Part shown: piece after piece, positions 34,371 through 42,588 of the stretch
How the letters are laid out: every line of letters begins with the position of its first letter
Numbering within the stretch: position 1 is the stretch's first letter
Origin: Thermodesulfatator indicus DSM 15286
GTDB taxonomy: Bacteria; Desulfobacterota; Thermodesulfobacteria; Thermodesulfobacteriales; Thermodesulfatatoraceae
Direction: 5' to 3'
Assembly (NCBI RefSeq): GCF_000217795.1
Contig: NC_015681.1
Coordinates: 921,244-985,243, forward strand
DNA: 64,000 nucleotides
Notes under the pieces: model-generated
Databases searched by the model: none
What the model saw: the letters and a program-made list of their open reading frames with translations, nothing else
What the model was told of the DNA's origin: nothing
Position numbers and translations under genes: made by a program

Positions 34371-37013
34371 GTGAAAGAGCTGCCCAAAGCCTACGATTAT
34401 CGCGGTGTAGAAGAAAAGTGGTATCGCTATTGGGAAGAAAAAGGCTTTTTTAAGCCTAAGCTTGACCCAAATCGTCCCCATTTTTCAGTGGTTATTCCCC
34501 CTCCAAATGTTACAGGGAAGCTCCATATAGGGCATGCTTTAAATAATACCTTGCAAGACGTCATTGTCCGTTACAAACGGATGGACGGCTATGATACCTT
34601 ATGGCTTCCTGGTACAGACCATGCCGGTATCGCCACGCAAAACGTTGTAGAAAAAGCCCTTGCCAAAGAAGGCATTTCTCGGCACGACATCGGGCGCGAA
34701 GAATTTTTAAAGCGCGTATGGCAATGGAAAGAGGAATACGGCGGCGCCATTATTGAACAGCTAAAACGCTTGGGGTGTTCTTGTGATTGGTCTCGCCAAC
34801 GTTTCACCATGGACGAGGGGCTGTCACAAGCTGTCCGTGAGGTCTTTGTCAGGCTCTGGGAAGAAGGTCTTATTTACCGTGGAGACTATATTATCAATTG
34901 GTGCCCGCGCTGTCACACCGCCCTAGCAGATATCGAAGTAGAGCATGAACCCACTCCAGGCCATCTCTGGTACATCAGGTATCCGTTGGTTGACGGTTCA
35001 GGCTATATAGTAGTGGCTACTACCCGGCCAGAGACCATGCTTGGAGATACCGCTGTGGCGGTAAACCCCGAAGATGAACGTTATCGCCATCTTATTGGCA
35101 AAAAAATAAAGCTCCCTTTAATTGGACGAGAAATTCCAATCATTGCAGACAAAGAAGTTGATCCTGAGTTTGGTACCGGAGCGGTAAAAGTAACACCGGC
35201 TCATGACTTTGCTGACTTTGAGATTGCCAGACGTCATAATCTCCCCTTTGTCAAAGTTATGGACGAGGACGGAAAGATGACTAAAGAAGCCGGCCCCTAT
35301 GCTGGCCTTGACCGCTTTACCGCCCGCCAAAAAGTAGTAGAAGATTTAGAAACTCAGGGACTCCTTGAAAAAATAGAAGATTATGAAGTAGTGCTTGGAA
35401 AATGTTACCGCTGTGACGACATAGTTGAACCCCTTCTTTCCAAACAATGGTTTGTAAAGACTAAACCCCTGGCCACACCAGCTATAGCGGCTGTTGAACG
35501 GGGGTTCACCAGGCTTGTTCCAGAAAATTGGAAAAATCTTTATTACGACTGGATGTACAACATCAGAGACTGGTGTATCTCTCGCCAGATATGGTGGGGG
35601 CACCGTATTCCCGCTTGGACGTGTAAGGATTGCGGGGAAACCACTGTTTCTCGTAACACTCCAGAAGTCTGTGCCCATTGTGGCTCAACAAATATTCACC
35701 AGGAAGAAGACGTACTTGATACCTGGTTTTCTTCTGCTTTATGGCCATTTTCTACACTCGGCTGGCCAGAAGATACGCCTGAGCTCAGGCTTTATTATCC
35801 GACGTCTCTTCTCGTAACCAGTTTCGACATCCTCTTTTTCTGGGTGGCTCGTATGCTCATGATGGGGATTCACTTTATGGGAGCAGTCCCGTTTCGTGAC
35901 GTCTATGTCCACGCCCTGGTTCGCGACGAAAAAGGCCAGAAGATGAGCAAGAGCCGCGGAAATGTAATTGACCCGTTGGTAATGATAGAAAAATACGGCA
36001 CTGACGCCTTCCGTTTCACATTGGTTGCCTTGGCCGCCCAAGGGCGAGATATCAAGCTTGCCGAGTCGCGCATAGAAGGGTACCGCCACTTTGTTAACAA
36101 GATCTGGAATGCAGCTCGTTTTGTATTAATGAATCTAGACAACGATTTTGAAAGAGTTGACTTAAAACAAGCGGCTCTCCCTAAAGAAAGTCGTTGGATC
36201 CTCTCAAGACTCTCTAAAACCGTGGCCAAAGTTCGCCAAGCCCTTGACAACTATGAATTTGACCAGGCAGCTCTTACCTCTTATCACTTTTTCTGGCATG
36301 AATTCTGCGACTGGTATGTGGAAATGTCTAAACGCTTTCTTAGTGAAGGCGGTGAAGCTAGAAAATTGGCCCAAAATGTACTGGTAGAAGTGCTTGAGAC
36401 CAGTCTCAGGCTACTACACCCTTTTATGCCTTTTGTTACCGAAGAAATTTGGCAGGCCATTCCGCACGAAGGTGAATCTATTATGGTTGCTCCTTATCCT
36501 AAGCCAATTAAAGAACTCGAAGATGATGATCTTGAAAGCGAGATTGAGAAAATAAAAGAAGCCATTGTGGCTATAAGGGCTATTCGGGCTGACTATAACC
36601 TCCACCCCACAGCGAAAATCAAAGTCATTTTGCGAGCGGAGAAGGAAGAAACCCTAAAACTTTTTGAAGAGTTTTCTCCAGTTATAAAACTTCTAGCTCG
36701 TTTGGCCGAAATAGAGCTAGTAAAAGGTGGAGAACGTCCTCGCGGAGCAGCTCAGGCCGTGCTAGCAGAAGCAGAAATTTTTGTTCCCCTTGAAGGCTTG
36801 GTAGATATTAAAGCTGAACTCAAAAAACTAGCTAAAGAAGAAGAAAAAGTTCTAAAAGAGCTTTCCCGGGTTAAAAGTCGCCTTGAAAATGAAGGCTTTT
36901 TGAAAAAGGCCCCTAAAGAAGTAATAGAAAAAGAAAAGGCTCGTCGTCAGGAGCTTGAAGAAAGGCTCAGTCGTATTCATGAGAACATGAAACGCTTAAA
37001 GGAGCTAGCTTAA
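34371..37013 (+). CDS. valS: Valyl-tRNA synthetase
   Basis: 880 residues, full length. The class I HIGH motif is in PNVTGKLHIGHALNN near 43-57; KMSKS is in GQKMSKSRGN near 523. An editing domain lies between them (TTRPETMLGDTAVAVNP), and a zinc-ribbon-like CKDCGETT ... CAHCGS insert sits near 420-445. The C-terminal coiled coil (from about 815) is typical of ValS. Start GTG at 34371 preceded by GGAGGG. The next gene starts one base after its stop. Confidence 0.97.
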   Translation: MKELPKAYDYRGVEEKWYRYWEEKGFFKPKLDPNRPHFSVVIPPPNVTGKLHIGHALNNTLQDVIVRYKRMDGYDTLWLPGTDHAGIATQNVVEKALAKEGISRHDIGREEFLKRVWQWKEEYGGAIIEQLKRLGCSCDWSRQRFTMDEGLSQAVREVFVRLWEEGLIYRGDYIINWCPRCHTALADIEVEHEPTPGHLWYIRYPLVDGSGYIVVATTRPETMLGDTAVAVNPEDERYRHLIGKKIKLPLIGREIPIIADKEVDPEFGTGAVKVTPAHDFADFEIARRHNLPFVKVMDEDGKMTKEAGPYAGLDRFTARQKVVEDLETQGLLEKIEDYEVVLGKCYRCDDIVEPLLSKQWFVKTKPLATPAIAAVERGFTRLVPENWKNLYYDWMYNIRDWCISRQIWWGHRIPAWTCKDCGETTVSRNTPEVCAHCGSTNIHQEEDVLDTWFSSALWPFSTLGWPEDTPELRLYYPTSLLVTSFDILFFWVARMLMMGIHFMGAVPFRDVYVHALVRDEKGQKMSKSRGNVIDPLVMIEKYGTDAFRFTLVALAAQGRDIKLAESRIEGYRHFVNKIWNAARFVLMNLDNDFERVDLKQAALPKESRWILSRLSKTVAKVRQALDNYEFDQAALTSYHFFWHEFCDWYVEMSKRFLSEGGEARKLAQNVLVEVLETSLRLLHPFMPFVTEEIWQAIPHEGESIMVAPYPKPIKELEDDDLESEIEKIKEAIVAIRAIRADYNLHPTAKIKVILRAEKEETLKLFEEFSPVIKLLARLAEIELVKGGERPRGAAQAVLAEAEIFVPLEGLVDIKAELKKLAKEEEKVLKELSRVKSRLENEGFLKKAPKEVIEKEKARRQELEERLSRIHENMKRLKELA

Positions 37014-38216
37014 ATGATAGTGGTTGGGCCTTTAAAAGATCAAGCTGTGGCGTCTTTGAGTCTTGAAGTGTGTGAGAGAAAGGGCCTGGGCCATCCGGAT
37101 ACCATTTGTGATGCCCTGGCTGAGGGGTTTTCCCGGGCCCTTTGTCAATTTTACCTGGACAAATTTGGCTTTATTTTGCACCACAACGTGGACAAAGGTC
37201 TTCTTTTTGCCGGCCGGACAAGGCCTGTTTTTGGTGGTGGAGAGGTCCTTGAGCCATTTGAGATTTATTGGTAGGGCGAGCTACCCTCTTTTTTAAAGAT
37301 ATACAGGTGCCAGTTGAAGACCTGGCCCACCAGGTAGCAGAAAACTTCTTTCGCCAAAATTTTCACGCTTTAGACCCTGAAAAACACGTAAAGATAAACA
37401 CACTAGTTAGGCCAGGTGCCCCGGAGCTGGTGGAATTGTTTCTTAAATACCAGAAAAAAGGAGTCCCTCTGGCTAACGACACTTCAATAGGCGTGGGATT
37501 TGCTCCCATGAGTCCTCTTGAGGAGTTGGTGCTCAAATCGGAAAAATACCTTAACGCTCATTTGAAAGAAAAATATCCAGCTATTGGGGAAGATATAAAG
37601 GTTATGGGGGTGCGCGAGGAGGATAATTTCCGCCTTACCATTGCCTGTGCAGCGGTAGGGCGCTATCTTTCAGGCCTTAATGACTATTTTGGCTGGAAAG
37701 AGAAAATTGTAAAACTTATAAAAGATTATTTCTCTCCACAAAAAGATTATTTCTCTCCACATTATCCAAATTTGGAAGTTTTCATAAATGCGGCGGACGA
37801 TCCGGATAAAGGAGATATTTATCTAACGGTAACGGGCACTTCGGCTGAAGCTGGAGATGACGGCGAAGTAGGGCGTGGCAATCGGGTAAACGGCTTAATC
37901 ACGCCTTTTAGGCCTATGAGCCTTGAAGCCGCCGCGGGCAAAAACCCCATAAGCCACGTGGGGAAAATTTATAATTTGTTGGCCCAAAAAATTGCCCAAA
38001 AACTTGTTTCTGAAATAGAAGAAATTGAAGAGGCTTATGTGACTATAGTTAGCCGTATAGGATATCACAGAACCCCAAACTCTTTCTTTGCGATTAAGAA
38101 CAGAAGAAGATTTTCCAAAGATAGCATCGTTAGCAAGAGAACTGGCTCAAGAGGAGCTAAAGAAAGCTCCAACCTTATGGCGCGAAATTATCGCTAGCAA
38201 ACTAAGCTGCTTTTAA
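37014..38216 (+). pseudogene. Archaeal-type S-adenosylmethionine synthetase, frame disrupted
   Basis: The product matches the archaeal MAT family: LEVCERKGLGHPDTICD, FGGGEVLEPFEIY, then LVGRATLFFKD, and [19 protein letters not shown]. The coding frame is broken twice. After 37268 the frame shifts as if one T were missing (TATTGG for TATTTGG). At about 38057-38064 it shifts again, after which the third frame gives ITEPQTLSLRLRTEEDFPK and a natural end at 38216. A perfect 21-bp in-frame tandem duplication lies at 37720-37761. Restored length is about 400 residues, normal for the family. Real decay or assembly errors are both possible. Confidence 0.75.
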
Positions 38217-38221
38217 AAAGA

Positions 38222-38241
38222 AGGGCCCGTTTGCCGGGCCC
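38222..38241 (-). terminator. Rho-independent terminator of the SlyD-like gene
   Basis: On the minus strand GGGCCCGGCAAACGGGCCC is followed by TTCTTTTT, just after the stop of the isomerase gene. Confidence 0.8.
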
Positions 38242-38249
38242 GGCAGATG

Positions 38250-38720
38250 TTACGGAGTAATGATGGGGGATTCTCCGTTTTCAATCTCTACTACTTTGAT
38301 GTAAAAAGTTACGGTTTCTCCTGCGAGCGGGGGATTTAAATCGAGAGTAAGATTTTCTTCATCGATATTAGTGATGGTAGCGGGCACAGTAACTTCTCCC
38401 TGCTCGGTATTAAACACTAGATTTAACATCATGCCTACCTGTGGCTCCGTATCAAGAGAAAGAGCATCTTTAGGAACCACTTTAACTAATCTTTCGTCTC
38501 TTTCGCCAAAAGCTTTATCAGGAGACAAAGTAATTTCTTTTTCTTCACCTTCAGCCATACCAATTACCGCCTCAGAAAGCCCGGGGATAATTTCTGGAGA
38601 GCCAACCTGAAACTGAAAAGGAGGACCACCTTCTGTGCTTTCAAAAACTTCGCCATTGGCTAATTTGCCTACACAATGAATGCTTACTACATCACCTAAC
38701 TTAACTTTACGCATAAACAT
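38250..38720 (-). CDS. FKBP-type peptidyl-prolyl isomerase, SlyD-like
   Basis: 156 residues. The FKBP fold carries the insert-in-flap domain: VSIHCVGKLANGEVFEST, IIPGLSEAVIGMAEGEEKEI, and the IF segment DKAFGERDERLVKVVPKDAL. SlyD-type proteins are cytoplasmic folding helpers and metallochaperones; the His-rich tail of E. coli SlyD is missing, so a nickel role is unlikely. Start could be Met1 or Met3. A single-gene unit with its own terminator. Confidence 0.9.
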   Translation of the reverse strand: MFMRKVKLGDVVSIHCVGKLANGEVFESTEGGPPFQFQVGSPEIIPGLSEAVIGMAEGEEKEITLSPDKAFGERDERLVKVVPKDALSLDTEPQVGMMLNLVFNTEQGEVTVPATITNIDEENLTLDLNPPLAGETVTFYIKVVEIENGESPIITP

Positions 38721-39051
38721 AACTCCTTAAAAATTATTCGTGAAGGGAACTAAGGTAGGTGGGCCTTAGCATCCCTCTCCAAATTAAGATAGCATAAGTC
38801 TAAAAATAAAAAAAGAAAAATTTAATAAAATATTTTGTTAAACTTCCACATGAAAGCTAATTTTACTTCTATGCTTACTTTTATGCGACTTTAGCGTTTA
38901 GATCACCCAGATATTAGGTTTAGTCCAATTTATAACGATAAAGGATAAAGTCTTCTGAGGCACAATGGGTGCTGCGATCCTACGGGATTGTTTTGTCACT
39001 TTGTTCTCTCAATAAAAGAGATAGTTATTCGCAGAAACAGCATAAAATTTT
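38721..39051. other. AT-rich gap upstream of the SlyD-like gene, no gene seen
   Basis: The first part of a 748-base gap. It has a small CTAAGG/CCTTAG hairpin near 38750 and a few bases resembling the interspersed repeat near 38960-39000, but no reading frame or RNA gene I can support. Confidence 0.4.
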
Positions 39052-39251
39052 AGGAGACCTTTGTAAAAGGCCGTACTTACGAGACTGCTTCGCCCAATTT
39101 GGGCTCACAGTGACGGAATAGGAGCTGGCTCCTCGCCGTGACAGAGAGTATCTTGCGAGCTACGAAGTGGCAAAACAATCTCTATCGCGAGGCAACTTAG
39201 TCGCCGTGGCGATCAATTTCTGTTATTTTGAACTTTGCAAAAATCTCTTCC
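39052..39251. repeat. MITE-like interspersed repeat, copy 5
   Basis: About 200 bp. Ends AGGAGACCTTTGTAAAAGGCC and GAACTTTGCAAAAATCTCTT. Internal GAGACTGCTTCGCCC...GGGCTCACAGTGAC and GCGAGGCAACTTAGTCGCCGTGGCGATC match copy 1 closely. The remaining 217 bases to the hybrid kinase are AT-rich leader. Confidence 0.75.
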
Positions 39252-39468
39252 ATGATTACCGTCTATGCAAAAATCTAGGGTGTAAAATTTTTGGCCTCTT
39301 TATTAAGCTCCCTGACAAAAATCCTGAATTTAGAATTTTATTTGCTTCTTTATTTTTCGGAATATTTAAGTTATGCATTATAAGTGACGAACTATAGAAA
39401 AGGCATCTTCGAAGGTTTTCAATCATTATCAATTTAGCTTTAAACGAGAACCATAGAAGAGGTCAAAC

Positions 39469-40884
39469 ATGGAGGAGGTATATTTCAATTTGATTAAGAG
39501 TATCCCCGCGCCTATTCTTTTTTGTGACCAAAATGGAGAAGTAGCGGCTATTAGCGATACTTTATCTAGTATTACCGGGAAATTTTTCGAAAAAGAAATA
39601 AATTTGAAAAATTTATTTCCTAATTGGGATCTCCAAAAAGCATCTCATTTTTTTGCTAACCTTGGAGGACGAGAAGTCCAAGTTGTTTATTCTCCTTTTA
39701 TTGAAAATAATTCTTTAAAGGGCGGCTTTTTTTATTTTTCTTTTCTTGAACACACGGAAAAAACTTTTTCTGCCGTCCAAAAAGAAAGATCCGATATTTT
39801 AAATTTTATTGTTCGTGGCCTAGCTCATGATTTTAGAAATTTTCTATTTGCCGTTCAAGGGTATCTTGAACTAGCCCAAATAGCCTATGACGAAGAGCGT
39901 CAAAAAAAATATTTGCTGAAAGCTAAGCTGGCCTTATCGCGAGCCAAAGAATTTGCTGAAAATTTAATGACCGATAACCCTAACCAAAAATTTGATTTAT
40001 ACGAAACTTTGCAAGAGGTATTTGAGTCGATTTTAGATAATAAAAATATTAAGTGGACTTTGTATATCCCTGAAAATGTTTGGCCCCCAAAGATAGACAA
40101 AATTCATTTGATACAAATTTTTATAAACCTAGTTAAAAATTCTTTGGAAGCTATGCCAACCGGTGGCTACTTAATTTTAGAAGTTGAAAACGTCTATCTA
40201 ACATATAAAAAAAGAGAACTAAATCCAGGACCTTACCTTAGGTTTACTCTAATTGACAGTGGTATAGGTATTAAACCTTCTGATCTACCTCTGGTTTTTA
40301 TCCCCTATTTTTCTTCAAAGGACAAGGTCAGAGGGCTAGGATTAGCCATGGTTAAATATATTGTCAAATCTCACGGAGGAGAAATCAATATAGAAAGTGA
40401 GCCAGGAGAAGGCACCAAAATAGAAATCTTTTTACCTGCTGCTCAAGAAAATTCTTATTTTAAACAGTCAGATATCAATAACAAAAAAAGCCCTGAGCTC
40501 AATGTCTATGTAATTCCCAAAAAACATATTCTTTTATTGGAAGACGAACCAGAAATTGGCTCTTTTTTAAAGGAAACTCTAGAATTCATGGGATATAAAG
40601 TTACTTGGAAAAAGAACCCTGATCAAGCCTTAAATATTTACAAAGAATTTTTGACCAAAAAAGAAACCTTTGACTTTGTTATTTCTGATTATCACTTACC
40701 TAAAATGAATGGTTTAGAATTTTTAGTGGAAATTAAAAATCTCAATCCTAAAGCCAAAATATTAATAACAACCGGAGAAAGAGACAAAAAACTTGAAAAG
40801 ACTCTCAAAGAAGCTGGGGCATTAAAAGTTCTTGTAAAGCCATTCTCTATAAAAGAATTAGCCGAAGCCTTATCAAATACATAA
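39469..40884 (+). CDS. Hybrid histidine kinase with PAS-like sensor and receiver domain
   Basis: 471 residues, soluble. A PAS-like N-terminus (SIPAPILFCDQNGEVAAISD, 10-90) precedes a dimerisation helix with LAHDFRNFLFAVQG (His near 120). The HATPase domain has NLVKNSLEAM, DSGIGI and GLGLAMVKYIVKSHGG. A C-terminal receiver domain (about 354-471) starts HILLLEDEPEIG, with phospho-Asp near 406 in FVISDYHLPKMNG and the conserved Lys in KVLVKPFS. Cys or metal ligands in the sensor are absent. GGAGG overlaps the start. No separate output gene is adjacent. Confidence 0.9.
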   Translation: MEEVYFNLIKSIPAPILFCDQNGEVAAISDTLSSITGKFFEKEINLKNLFPNWDLQKASHFFANLGGREVQVVYSPFIENNSLKGGFFYFSFLEHTEKTFSAVQKERSDILNFIVRGLAHDFRNFLFAVQGYLELAQIAYDEERQKKYLLKAKLALSRAKEFAENLMTDNPNQKFDLYETLQEVFESILDNKNIKWTLYIPENVWPPKIDKIHLIQIFINLVKNSLEAMPTGGYLILEVENVYLTYKKRELNPGPYLRFTLIDSGIGIKPSDLPLVFIPYFSSKDKVRGLGLAMVKYIVKSHGGEINIESEPGEGTKIEIFLPAAQENSYFKQSDINNKKSPELNVYVIPKKHILLLEDEPEIGSFLKETLEFMGYKVTWKKNPDQALNIYKEFLTKKETFDFVISDYHLPKMNGLEFLVEIKNLNPKAKILITTGERDKKLEKTLKEAGALKVLVKPFSIKELAEALSNT

Positions 40885-40896
40885 TATCTAGTTTTT

Positions 40897-41170
40897 TAGA
40901 AACATTTGCAAAGTTTAAAAACATAGGTTGAGATTACTTCGGTTAATGGCGTAGCCTCGCAAAATGATTTGTTCTGCGCTGTCACTGCGAGCCCACCTGG
41001 GTGAAGTAGTCTCTTAAGCAAATCTCTTATTATTAATCCGAGTGTTTTTTACACGACAAAGTATCGCCGCTGACATAATCACTAAAGCAAAGTAACCTTC
41101 GCTGTCACTGCGAGGCCTCGTTAGAGGTCGAAGCAGTCTCAGGGATTGCTTCGCTTCGCTCGCAAGATAC
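40897..41170. repeat. MITE-like repeat, copy 6 (reverse, truncated or composite)
   Basis: Reverse-orientation blocks: AACATTTGCAAAG at 40900, GTCACTGCGAGCCC...GAAGTAGTCTCTTAAG near 40980-41018, then a second partial block GTCACTGCGAGGCC...CGAAGCAGTCTC near 41105-41140. The sequence stops matching where the IS110 element begins, so the insertion may have landed next to or in the repeat. Confidence 0.55.
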
Positions 41171-41179
41171 TGTGGTTTT

Positions 41180-41185
41180 TGTCAA
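41180..41185 (-). promoter_or_regulatory. TTGACA -35-like box at the right end of IS A
   Basis: On the minus strand TTGACA overlaps the transposase stop codon and points out of the element. In IS110-family elements the right end supplies a -35 box and the left end a -10 box when the circular form joins them. The left-end -10 is weak here, so this is suggestive only. Confidence 0.35.
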
Positions 41186-42150
41186 GCACTTTGAGCTTCC
41201 ATTTGCCATTTTTTGTAATTATAGAAAGCAAATATCAATAATTTTCTGGCACAGGCTATTATGGCCACTTTCTTCGGTTTTCCTCTCTTTATCAAACTTT
41301 CGTAATACTCTTTTAGTCCCCCTTCTTTACATCTTATGGCACTAAGCGCCCCCATAAAAAGCAAACCCCTTAACCTATTATCCCCTTTCTTGCTTATCCT
41401 GGTTACCAGCTTCCTCTTACCAGATTCCTTTACTTCCGGGTCCAATCCTGCTAGAGCTACTACCTCCCGCCGGTTTCTTATCCGCCTCTTCCGAAAAAAG
41501 ATGTAACAATATGTCGCTATCATCTTCCCTATACCTTTAACTTTCTCTATCTCTCTAACCCCTCTGTTTATGTCGTCATCTTTATTTACTAATTCCTCCA
41601 TCTCTTTCTTTATCTTCTGAAGCCTCTGCCTTGTTTCTTCTAAGTTTTTCTGTATGTGTTTTTTGCTTTCTTTACTATCTACTGGTACTCTATCTAAATA
41701 CTCTAGAAAATTAGATAACTTGTTTTCTATATTTTGAAGTAATTGATACTCACTTAACAATAAAGCTAATTTCTCTAAATTTTCGTTATATTCTATTTCT
41801 TTGATCTCTTCTTCGCTAACTATCTTGTGATATTCGTATAACAGTTTCGCATCAAGATTATCTGTTTTTGCTCTATGACCTAATACTTCTCTTAAACGGG
41901 GGACTTTTCTGGGGTTAAGGGATACTACTTTTATCATATTCGTAGCACAGAACTCCTCCAGAAATACCGAATATGGCCCTGTGGGCTCGTATATCACCAC
42001 CCTTTTCTTCCTGTCTTCTTTCTTCTTAAAAAACTTCCTCTTAAATTTCTTTAAACCCCTTTCGTTTTGAAACTCGTAAACCTTCTGGCCATCAAAAATA
42101 ACCAATGTATCCTTGGCCACATCCACCCCAAGAAAAGATAAATTTTTCAT
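41182..42150 (-). CDS. IS110-family transposase (DEDD recombinase)
   Basis: 322 residues, intact. The RuvC-like DEDD domain has Asp10 (FLGVDVAKDT), Glu55 (YEPTGPYS), and Asp97 and Asp100 (KTDNLDAKLL). A coiled-coil linker (about 120-195) leads to a Tnp20 domain with a helix-hairpin-helix (VKGIGKMIATY) and the catalytic serine motif around Ser243 (KESGKRKLVTRISKKGDNR). All catalytic residues are present. AAAGGAG lies about 13 bases before the ATG. By family knowledge this enzyme recombines DNA guided by a bridge RNA encoded in the element. Confidence 0.93.
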   Translation of the reverse strand: MKNLSFLGVDVAKDTLVIFDGQKVYEFQNERGLKKFKRKFFKKKEDRKKRVVIYEPTGPYSVFLEEFCATNMIKVVSLNPRKVPRLREVLGHRAKTDNLDAKLLYEYHKIVSEEEIKEIEYNENLEKLALLLSEYQLLQNIENKLSNFLEYLDRVPVDSKESKKHIQKNLEETRQRLQKIKKEMEELVNKDDDINRGVREIEKVKGIGKMIATYCYIFFRKRRIRNRREVVALAGLDPEVKESGKRKLVTRISKKGDNRLRGLLFMGALSAIRCKEGGLKEYYESLIKRGKPKKVAIIACARKLLIFAFYNYKKWQMEAQSA

Positions 42151-42190
42151 AGGTCTTCAATTCTCCTTTCTTTGAGATAAAATAAAGATT

Positions 42191-42358
42191 GTTGGTAGGG
42201 AGGTCCTTCCAGGTTTAGCCTTGTATACGGACAGTTTCCGTAATTGGAAACGTCCCGGATACTGTTCAAACACAGGGAAGGACGGCTAATCTTGCGATCG
42301 AACAGTTTGCTAAAAAGCAAACGTTCCATGACTCAACAGCCTGTCCCTCCCTACCAAC
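42191..42358 (-). ncRNA. Candidate bridge RNA of IS A
   Basis: 168 nt upstream of the transposase. The ends, GTTGGTAGGGAGG and CCTCCCTACCAAC, form a 13-bp perfect closing stem. Inside are two hairpins of matching design: 42300-42326 (GTTTGC/GCAAAC core) and 42223-42262 (GTTTCC/GGAAAC core). Each core has a 4-bp outer stem, one bulged T and a 6-nt loop. Size, position before the transposase, and two-domain shape fit the bridge RNA of IS110-group elements. Transcription and function are inferred, not shown. Confidence 0.6.
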
Positions 42359-42438
42359 TTTTTTTACTTTAATGCTTTTGTCCTTTACTTAAAACCACAC
42401 AATGACTCAATTGTCGCCTATTTAGTGGCCCCATCCTG

Positions 42439-42588
42439 TGAAAACATCGACCAATAACCACCAACTCTAGTTCAAGAGAGATTCCTGTGCGTGGTCAAAG
42501 CCTACAATTTGTTGTGCCTGCTGGTGGTCGGTCAGGTTAATATCGCGCTCTTTGGCTTCAGTGGGAGCTACGACCTTACCTCGCTGTT
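42439..42588 (-). ncRNA. Candidate structured RNA at the downstream end of IS B
   Basis: 150 bases after the stop of the second transposase, with no reading frame. ACCACCA (42457-42463) pairs with TGGTGGT (42522-42528), extended by GACC (42449) and GGTC (42530). IS1111-group relatives of IS110 carry their guide RNA on this side. Structure is weaker than in IS A. Confidence 0.35.

Larger units (their letters stand above)
41171..42399 (-). mobile_element. IS110-family insertion sequence A, apparently intact
   Basis: Contains the transposase at 41182-42150 and a 249-base non-coding left end. TGTGGTTTT at 41171-41179 and AAAACCACA at 42391-42399 form a 9-bp inverted repeat at the two edges; the resulting 1229 bp is a normal IS110 length. 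IS110 elements usually lack long terminal inverted repeats and make no target duplication, so exact ends need comparison with an empty site. Confidence 0.7.

Noticed and set aside
39167-39397. 76-codon open frame before the hybrid kinase
   Set aside because: Begins inside repeat copy 5 and has no ribosome site or recognisable protein features.
42147-42329. 60-codon open frame upstream of transposase A
   Set aside because: It spans the strongly structured non-coding leader; the palindromes explain the sequence better than a peptide.
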